A stretch of 47,220 nt of DNA from Prevotella sp. UBA2739. Its GTDB lineage: Bacteria > Bacteroidota > Bacteroidia > Bacteroidales > Bacteroidaceae. Of this stretch, positions 42,131 to 47,220 are shown piece after piece. The stretch spans positions 1-47,220 of the forward strand of contig DEJV01000037.1 of the NCBI GenBank assembly GCA_002353525.1. The letters run 5' to 3'. A program made the translations under genes and the position numbers. The number at the start of each line of letters is the position of its first letter. Position 1 is the stretch's first letter. The notes under the pieces are model-generated. The model was not told the DNA's origin. It worked only from the letters and a program-made list of their open reading frames with translations, and ran no database searches.

Positions 42131-42288
42131 TAACTGAGAGGTGAGAGGTGTTCCTAGGTGAGAGGTGAGAGGAGAGAGGTGAGAGGAGAGAGATTACCTT
42201 TCGAGCTGGAGGCTCTGCCTTGAGAGTAATCATACCTCTCAGTTCTCAGTTATCAACTCGAAGATCACTTGAAGAAGCTCGTCAACTT
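42125..42288. repeat. Composite palindromic intergenic repeat, copy 4 (inverted)
   Basis: This copy fills the leuC-leuD gap in the opposite orientation to copies 1-3. GTGAGAGG-type units come first, then the core on the minus strand (42190-42235), CTCTCAGTTCTCAG, GTTATCAACTCGAAGATCAC and AAGAAGCTCGTCAACTT, mirroring the module order of copy 1. leuD reads 21 bases after its end. Translating through it gives a spurious extension MRVIIPLSSQLS ahead of leuD. Confidence 0.85.
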
Positions 42289-42309
42289 AAAATAGAAATA
42301 CAAAGAACA

Positions 42310-42900
42310 ATGAAACAGAAATTCGATATTATCACCTCCACATGCGTACCCCTGCCATTGGAAAATGTGGATACCGACCAGATTATCCCTGCCCGCTATC
42401 TGAAGGCAACGGACAAAGAGGGATTCGGCGACCATCTGTTCCACGACTGGCGCTATCAGCCAGATGGTACGCTGAACAACGATTTTGTGTTGAACAATCC
42501 CCGTTATTCGGGGGTCATCCTTGTGGCCGGGAAGAACTTCGGCAGCGGATCATCGCGCGAGCATGCAGCATGGGCGATTGCTGATTACGGCTTCCGGGTG
42601 GTGGTCAGCAGCTTTTTTGCGGATATCCACAAGAACAACGAACTGAACAATTTTGTATTGCCAGTAGTGGTGAGCGGCCCGTTCCTCGCAGAGTTGTTCG
42701 ACAGCATTGAGCGCGACCCGAAGACGGAAGTGGAAGTCAACCTGCCGCAGCAGACCATCACGAATAAGGTGACAGGCCACAGTGAGCATTTTGAGCTGAA
42801 CGGCTATAAGAAATACTGTCTGATGAATGGCATCGACGACATCGACTTCCTGGTACAGAACAAAGACAAAACTGAAGCATGGGAACTGCAGAACAAATAG
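42310..42900 (+). CDS. leuD: 3-isopropylmalate dehydratase, small subunit
   Basis: The swivel-domain partner of LeuC, 196 residues (usual about 200). Motifs: PLPLENVDTDQIIPARYLK near the start, GKNFGSGSSREHAAWAIADYGFRV (binding loop) and ADIHKNN. The start is the ATG at 42310, preceded by AAAGAACA. The frame runs 30 codons further up into the repeat, where the sequence is repeat-derived and cannot belong to the protein. The last 22 bases overlap the start of the leuA paralogue, so the two are probably coupled. Confidence 0.96.
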   Translation: MKQKFDIITSTCVPLPLENVDTDQIIPARYLKATDKEGFGDHLFHDWRYQPDGTLNNDFVLNNPRYSGVILVAGKNFGSGSSREHAAWAIADYGFRVVVSSFFADIHKNNELNNFVLPVVVSGPFLAELFDSIERDPKTEVEVNLPQQTITNKVTGHSEHFELNGYKKYCLMNGIDDIDFLVQNKDKTEAWELQNK

Positions 42901-44471
42901 TATCTTCGACGTCGGGGCAAATCCAGCGGTTCATCGAGATTATGGATACTACCTTGCGCGACGGCGAGCAGACCAGCGGCGTGTCGTTTCTTCCTCATGA
43001 GAAACTGATGATTGCACGGATGCTGCTGCGCGACGTGAATGTAGACCGTATTGAGGTGGCGTCTGCCGGTGTGTCGGAAGGCGAGCGCGACGCGGTGGAG
43101 ATGATCTGCCGCTATGCCCGTCAGAACAATATGCTCGAAAGGGTAGAGGTGCTCGGCTTTGTGGACGGCCATCAGAGTGTCGACTGGATAGACCAATGTG
43201 GGGGCAAGGTGATCAACCTGCTGGGGAAAGGCTCGCTGAAGCATTGCCTGAACCAACTAAAGAAAACGCCCGAGCAGCACATCGCCGACATTCAGTGTGT
43301 GGTGGCGTATGCCATCAGCAAGGGGATGACGGTGAACCTTTATCTGGAGGACTGGTCGAACGGAATGAACGACTCGCCCGAATATGTCTACCAGCTGCTC
43401 GACGCGTTGGTGGCGATGCGCGACGACAGCCATGCGGCACCCGCCATCCGCCGCTTTATGTTGCCCGACACGCTGGGCATCGTACATCCTCTGCAGTGTG
43501 TGGAGTTTTTCAGGAAGATGAAAAAACGCTATCCCACCACCCATTTCGATTTCCATGCCCACAACGACTACGACCTGGCCGTGAGCAACTCGCTCGCGGC
43601 GGTGCTCAGTGGTGCAAAGGGCCTGCATGTGACCGTGAACGGGCTGGGCGAGCGTTGTGGCAATGCGCCGTTGGCCAGCGTACAGGCTATTCTCAAGGAT
43701 AAATTCAATGCCCGTACCAGCATCAACGAGAGTAAGCTCAACGACATCAGCCGACTGGTAGAGGGCTACAGCGGCATAGCCGTAGCGCCCAACCAACCCA
43801 TTGTGGGCGAGAATGTGTTCACACAGGTGGCCGGAGTGCATGCCGACGGAGATAATAAGGACAATCTCTATTGTAACGACCTCGTGCCTGAACGCTTCGG
43901 CCGGAAGCGTGAGTATGCCTTGGGCAAGACCAGTGGCAAAGCCAATATCGCCAAGAACCTGGAGGAACTGGGGCTGGAGCTTACACCCGACCAGCAGCGA
44001 CGTGTGACAAAGCGAATCACGGAGCTGGGCGACAAGAAGGAAATCGTCACGCAGGAAGACTTGCCCTATATCGTCAGCGATGTGCTCAAACACGATGCGC
44101 CCGAGGACAAGGTGAAACTCCTCAGCTATGTGGTGTCTACGGCATACGGTCTGAAGCCCGGTGCCAACATCAAGGTGGAGATCAACGGCCAGCAGTATGA
44201 GGCCAGTGCCACCGGCGACGGTCAGTACGATGCTTTTGTGAAGTCGTTGCGCTATATCTATAAGAAGTATCTCAATCGGACGTTCCCCATCCTGGCCAAC
44301 TATCAAGTCAGCATTCCGCCGGGTGGACGTACCGACGCCCTGGTGCAGACGGTCATCACATGGAACAATAACGGCAAGATTATCCGCACTCGCGGACTGG
44401 ATGCCGACCAGACGGACGCTGCTATTAAAGCAACCTTTAAAATGCTTAATATATTTGAAGAGCAACAATAA
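42879..44471 (+). CDS. LeuA paralogue, probable (R)-citramalate synthase
   Basis: A DRE-TIM acyl-CoA condensing enzyme of 530 residues. The barrel has DTTLRDGEQTSG (23-34), FHAHNDYDLA and VNGLGERCGN; the C-terminal part is a LeuA-dimer-like regulatory domain (about 405-530). It is distinct from the leuA of this operon and contains motifs seen in citramalate synthase-like proteins (FLPHEKLMIARMLL, YLEDWSNGM). If it makes citramalate from pyruvate and acetyl-CoA, LeuCD and LeuB of the same operon could carry it on to 2-oxobutyrate for isoleucine. A second 2-isopropylmalate synthase cannot be excluded. The start overlaps leuD by 22 bases; the next gene is 228 bases away across repeat copy 5. Confidence 0.85.
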   Translation: MGTAEQIVSSTSGQIQRFIEIMDTTLRDGEQTSGVSFLPHEKLMIARMLLRDVNVDRIEVASAGVSEGERDAVEMICRYARQNNMLERVEVLGFVDGHQSVDWIDQCGGKVINLLGKGSLKHCLNQLKKTPEQHIADIQCVVAYAISKGMTVNLYLEDWSNGMNDSPEYVYQLLDALVAMRDDSHAAPAIRRFMLPDTLGIVHPLQCVEFFRKMKKRYPTTHFDFHAHNDYDLAVSNSLAAVLSGAKGLHVTVNGLGERCGNAPLASVQAILKDKFNARTSINESKLNDISRLVEGYSGIAVAPNQPIVGENVFTQVAGVHADGDNKDNLYCNDLVPERFGRKREYALGKTSGKANIAKNLEELGLELTPDQQRRVTKRITELGDKKEIVTQEDLPYIVSDVLKHDAPEDKVKLLSYVVSTAYGLKPGANIKVEINGQQYEASATGDGQYDAFVKSLRYIYKKYLNRTFPILANYQVSIPPGGRTDALVQTVITWNNNGKIIRTRGLDADQTDAAIKATFKMLNIFEEQQ

Positions 44472-44504
44472 TCATCTGGTAGGAGCGTTATTGAGGTATG
44501 GATT

Positions 44505-44654
44505 CAAGTGAGAAGTTACAAGTGAAAAGTGACAAGTATGATTACTCTCAAGGCAGAGTCTCCAGCTCGAAAGGTAATCACACTTCTCACTTGTCACCTT
44601 TCACTTCTCACTTAGATACTCCTCTCTCCTCTCTCCTCTCTCCTCTCTCCACTC
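44505..44654. repeat. Composite palindromic intergenic repeat, copy 5
   Basis: This copy lies between the leuA paralogue and leuB. AAGTGAGAAG, AGTGAAAAGTGACAAGT on the left mirror ACTTGTCACCTTTCACTTCTCACTT-type sequence on the right (44589-44613). They enclose the core (44536-44581), which ends GTAATCAC instead of GTAATCTC. CTCTCTCCT-type units follow to about 44650. Confidence 0.85.
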
Positions 44655-44699
44655 AATTAGATACACTTCTGCACTAAAATAATTAATAATCAAGTTGAT

Positions 44700-45761
44700 A
44701 TGAAACTAAGAATAGCCGTTCTTTCCGGCGACGGGATAGGTCCGGAAATCATGCAGCAGGGAGTGGCCGTCATGGACGCCATTGCCAGCAAGTTCAATCA
44801 TGAGTTCGTCTACGAGGAGGCCATCTGCGGTGCTCATGCCATCGACGAGGTGGGCGACCCGTATCCCGATAGCACGCACGATGTGTGTATGCGTGCCGAT
44901 GCGGTGCTGTTCGCTGCCGTGGGCGATTTGCGTTTTGATAATGACCCCACCTCGAAAGTGCGCCCCGAGCAAGGGCTGTTGGCCATGCGTAAGAAGCTGG
45001 GACTCTTTGCCAATATTCGTCCCGTGGCTACTTTCGACTGTCTGTTGCACAAGAGCCCGTTGAAAGACGAACTGTTGCGTGGCGCCGACTTCGTGGTGAT
45101 TCGTGAGCTTACGGGTGGCATGTATTTCGGAGAGAAATACCAAGACAACGACAAGGCTTATGACACGGATATCTATACGAGACCAGAGATAGAGCGCATC
45201 TTGAAGGTGGCCTTCGAGACCGCCATGAAGCGCAAGAAGCACCTCACCGTGGTGGATAAGGCGAATGTGCTGGCCAGTAGCCGGCTGTGGCGTCAGATAG
45301 CCAAGGAGATGGAGGCATCCTATCCGGATGTGGCCACCGACTATATGTTCATCGACAACGCCTCGATGCGCGTGCTCACCGAGCCTCGTTTCTTCGACGT
45401 GATTGTTACAGAGAACACGTTTGGCGATATTCTCACCGATGAGACCTCGTGCATCACGGGCTCCATGGGACTGCAACCCTCGGCATCGTTGGGCGAGCAT
45501 ACACCCCTGTTCGAACCCGTTCATGGGTCATGGCCACAGGCAGCCGGACAAAACCTGGCCAATCCGCTGGCTCAGATTCTCTCTGCCGCCATGCTGTTAG
45601 AGCATTTTGGACTCATGGCCGAAGGTGCGTTGGTACGCGAAGCTGTGAATGCCTCTCTTGATGCCCATGTGCGCACCCCCGAGATACAGGTAGAAGGAGG
45701 AGCGAAATATGGCACGAAGGAAGTAGGAGCGTGGATTGTCAATTACATTCAGCATGCGTAG
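44700..45761 (+). CDS. leuB: 3-isopropylmalate dehydrogenase
   Basis: An NAD-dependent beta-decarboxylating dehydrogenase of 353 residues, giving 2-oxoisocaproate, the last dedicated step before transamination to leucine. Motifs: LSGDGIGPEI near the N-terminus, VRPEQGLLAMRKKLGLFANIRP (substrate loop), RELTGGMYFGEK, and TENTFGDILTDE with the metal-binding aspartates, then HGSWPQAAGQNLANP (the family usually has HGSAPDIAGK). The substitution SWPQ in that NAD-binding region is also found in relatives as far as I recall, so I do not regard it as inactivating. Its last 8 bases overlap the next gene. Confidence 0.95.
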   Translation: MKLRIAVLSGDGIGPEIMQQGVAVMDAIASKFNHEFVYEEAICGAHAIDEVGDPYPDSTHDVCMRADAVLFAAVGDLRFDNDPTSKVRPEQGLLAMRKKLGLFANIRPVATFDCLLHKSPLKDELLRGADFVVIRELTGGMYFGEKYQDNDKAYDTDIYTRPEIERILKVAFETAMKRKKHLTVVDKANVLASSRLWRQIAKEMEASYPDVATDYMFIDNASMRVLTEPRFFDVIVTENTFGDILTDETSCITGSMGLQPSASLGEHTPLFEPVHGSWPQAAGQNLANPLAQILSAAMLLEHFGLMAEGALVREAVNASLDAHVRTPEIQVEGGAKYGTKEVGAWIVNYIQHA

Positions 45762-46434
45762 ATACCTGCTGCTTTTCTTCCTTTTACTGGCTGTTTTGAC
45801 CGCAGGGGCTCAAAGCCGTCAGAGTCTGCGTGACTCTCTGGCAAAGGCTAGTGATGCCTTGGCTTACCATCCCGACAGTGTGGACTTGCGGTTGAAGAAA
45901 GCCTCGTGGAACCTGAAGCTGGAGCAATGGGAGTATGCCCTCAACGAGTATACGCGTATACTTGACCGGCATCCCGACAACCTGGCGGCCCTCTTCTACA
46001 GGGCCTATGTGAACGAACGCATGCATCGTTATGGTTTTGCCCGACAGGACTATGAGATGTTGTTAGCCTATGTGCCCACCCATTTTGAGACGTTGTTGGG
46101 CTTGGCGTTGCTCAATCAGAAAGATCATCGCTACACCACCGCCCTTGACCAGATTAACCGGTTGGTGCAACAGCATCCTGACAGTGCACTCGCCTATGCC
46201 GCACGTGCCGGGATGGAGAAGGAGAGAGGGCAGTTGGAACTGGCGGTGTATGATTATGGCGAGGCGCTGCGCCTCACTCCGGGCAACACCGACTATCTGG
46301 TGGCTCGTGCCGATCTGTTGTTTCGTTTGGGACGTAAGGACGAGGCGATGGAAGATGTGGAACGCGCTGTAAGCTTGGGCGTGCCCAGGGCAGCTTTGCA
46401 GGAGTTGTTCGGAAAGAAAAGGAAAAAGAAATGA
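45754..46434 (+). CDS. Exported TPR-repeat protein
   Basis: A protein of 226 residues starting at the ATG 45754-45756, which opens a signal peptide (MRRYLLLFFLLLAVLTAGAQ). The rest is made of about five tetratricopeptide-like helix pairs (ALNEYTRILDRHPDNLAALF, ALDQINRLVQQHPDSALAYA, AVYDYGEALRLTPGNTDYLV and others) and a basic tail (KKRKKK). TPR units mediate protein contacts; no enzyme domain is present. It overlaps leuB by 8 bases and precedes the operon terminator, so it is very probably co-transcribed with the leucine genes although its role is not obviously biosynthetic. Confidence 0.85.
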   Translation: MRRYLLLFFLLLAVLTAGAQSRQSLRDSLAKASDALAYHPDSVDLRLKKASWNLKLEQWEYALNEYTRILDRHPDNLAALFYRAYVNERMHRYGFARQDYEMLLAYVPTHFETLLGLALLNQKDHRYTTALDQINRLVQQHPDSALAYAARAGMEKERGQLELAVYDYGEALRLTPGNTDYLVARADLLFRLGRKDEAMEDVERAVSLGVPRAALQELFGKKRKKK

Positions 46435-46463
46435 AAGCCTGCAGATGAAGCAAAACATGTGAT

Positions 46464-46510
46464 AAAGCAAGAAGGACAAAAGGTGCTGACCCTTTTGTCC
46501 TTCTTGCTTT
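46464..46510. terminator. Terminator at the end of the leu operon (bidirectional)
   Basis: A perfect 20-pair stem: 46464-46483 (AAAGCAAGAAGGACAAAAGG) with 46491-46510, loop TGCTGAC, followed by TATGCTTCTTTTC. It starts 29 bases after the TPR gene and lies 41 bases after the stop of the convergent pyrF, so it can end both transcripts. Confidence 0.9.
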
Positions 46511-46551
46511 TATGCTTCTTTTCTCAATTCTTGTGGCAGAATTATTCCTAG

Positions 46552-47220
46552 TTACAGTTTTGCGAGTTCGAGAGCCATCTCGGCTTGCAACTCTTTGGCT
46601 TTTTGCGCAGCGACAGTGGCAAAATCTTCACCCTGTGAGGCGTAGATGATTCCACGTGACGAGTTGACGAGCAGTCCACAGTCTTTTATCATGCCATAGC
46701 GGCATACCTCCTGCAGGCTGCCACCCTGCGCACCCACACCGGGAACCAAGAGGAAATGATGGGGGGCAACGCGGCGGATGTCTTCAAACATCTTTCCCTG
46801 CGTAGCACCAACTACATACATCATATTCTCGGGCGTTCCCCATTGCTGGGATTTTTCGAGTACTTTCTCGAAGAGCCGCTGGCCGTCTTTGTCCTCCGTC
46901 AACTGGAAGTCGTGACTGCCCTTGTTGCTGGTGAGCGCAAGCAGGATGACCCACTTTCCCTCGTAGGTGAGGAATGGCGAAACGGAGTCTTCTCCCATGT
47001 ATGGCGCTACGGTCAAGGAGTCCACATCGTATTCCTCGAAGAAGGTGCGGGCATACATCGCAGAGGTATTGCCGATGTCTCCACGCTTGGCATCTGCAAT
47101 GATGAAATGATGGGGATAGTTCTCCTTGAGGTAGCTCACGGTCTTCTCGAAACTGATGAGTCCCTTCACGCCGAACGCCTCATAGAAGGCGAGGTTCGGT
47201 TTGTAACTGACGCAATAGGG
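46552..47220 (-). CDS. pyrF: Orotidine 5'-phosphate decarboxylase, C-terminal 222 residues
   Basis: The gene is open to the right window edge, so the N-terminus is missing; at the edge it reads PYCVSYKPNLAFYEAFGVKG in frame. The DAKRGDIGNT motif identifies the longer type-2 OMP decarboxylases (about 270-280 residues), in which the Lys and Asp of the D-x-K-x-x-D set act in catalysis. VAPYMGEDSVSPF, FLLVPGVGAQGG (phosphate loop) and VNSSRGIIYAS follow. It makes UMP in de novo pyrimidine synthesis. An apparent GTG start at 47167-47169 is internal and should not be used. Confidence 0.93.
   Translation of the reverse strand, partial: PYCVSYKPNLAFYEAFGVKGLISFEKTVSYLKENYPHHFIIADAKRGDIGNTSAMYARTFFEEYDVDSLTVAPYMGEDSVSPFLTYEGKWVILLALTSNKGSHDFQLTEDKDGQRLFEKVLEKSQQWGTPENMMYVVGATQGKMFEDIRRVAPHHFLLVPGVGAQGGSLQEVCRYGMIKDCGLLVNSSRGIIYASQGEDFATVAAQKAKELQAEMALELAKL

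Noticed and set aside
42220..42309. Longer leuD beginning MRVIIPLSSQLS
   Set aside because: These residues are translated from repeat copy 4. The same string appears antisense at the other copies near 32924 and 35347, so it is repeat, not protein.
31173..44581. Integron attC sites as an explanation for the repeated 46-nt core
   Set aside because: The core lacks the attC end motifs (RYYYAAC/GTTRRRY), the spaced genes are housekeeping operon members, and there is no integrase.

Overview
The window looks like chromosome of a Bacteroidota member, most likely Prevotellaceae (Prevotella/Segatella-like). Several intergenic regions carry the Bacteroidota -7 promoter motif TAnnTTTG, twice with a well-spaced -33 TTTG. 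Strong Shine-Dalgarno sites are scarce. The gene families are typical of gut Bacteroidota: late cobalamin genes, a secreted C1 peptidase of bleomycin-hydrolase type, a PF13568-like outer membrane barrel, xylBA and leuACD-leuA2-leuB. No ribosomal RNA, tRNA, prophage, transposase or CRISPR array was recognised. The taxon is inferred from these features, not searched.

Layout. 1-5683 (minus): the start of a glutaminase gene, then cbiB, cobD, cobQ and cobB with overlapping ends, then nudC. 5741-11878: a secreted 5'-nucleotidase, a divergent short J-domain protein, and recJ-recQ. 12036-16173: a secreted C1 peptidase, aminopeptidase P, trmD and a divergent small coiled-coil protein. 16270-24546 (minus): an apparent five-gene operon of exported proteins. 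In transcription order it encodes a C26 gamma-glutamyl hydrolase, a periplasmic glutamate racemase fused to a GltS-type sodium/glutamate carrier, two paralogous BPL_N amidotransferase-fold proteins and a C69 dipeptidase. 24802-30958 (minus): carB without carA, an outer membrane beta-barrel protein and a divergent NAD-dependent DNA ligase. 31298-38945: xylB, xylA, a Nudix hydrolase, the divergent pair ispE/dnaB and an SGNH hydrolase, separated by repeats. 39040-46434 (plus): a leucine-biosynthesis operon, with a 28-codon leader peptide and attenuator, then leuA, leuC, leuD, a citramalate-synthase-like leuA paralogue, leuB and a TPR protein. 46552-47220 (minus): pyrF, cut by the window edge.

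The strongest candidates for something undescribed are two. First, the glutamate operon at 16.3-24.6 kb reads as a periplasmic route that would release glutamate from gamma-glutamyl or peptidoglycan-type peptides, change its stereochemistry outside the cytoplasm and import it through a carrier on the same polypeptide. Second, the leu leader: a perfect promoter, a short ORF in which 11 of 28 residues are branched-chain, a terminator hairpin, and an 8-nt perfect antiterminator pairing.

The right half (31-45 kb) also contains five copies of a composite palindromic intergenic repeat with a nearly invariant 46-nt core. Two copies supply the stop codons of neighbouring genes. There is also a 21-22 bp tandem array behind xylA and a cluster of short palindromes before the SGNH hydrolase.
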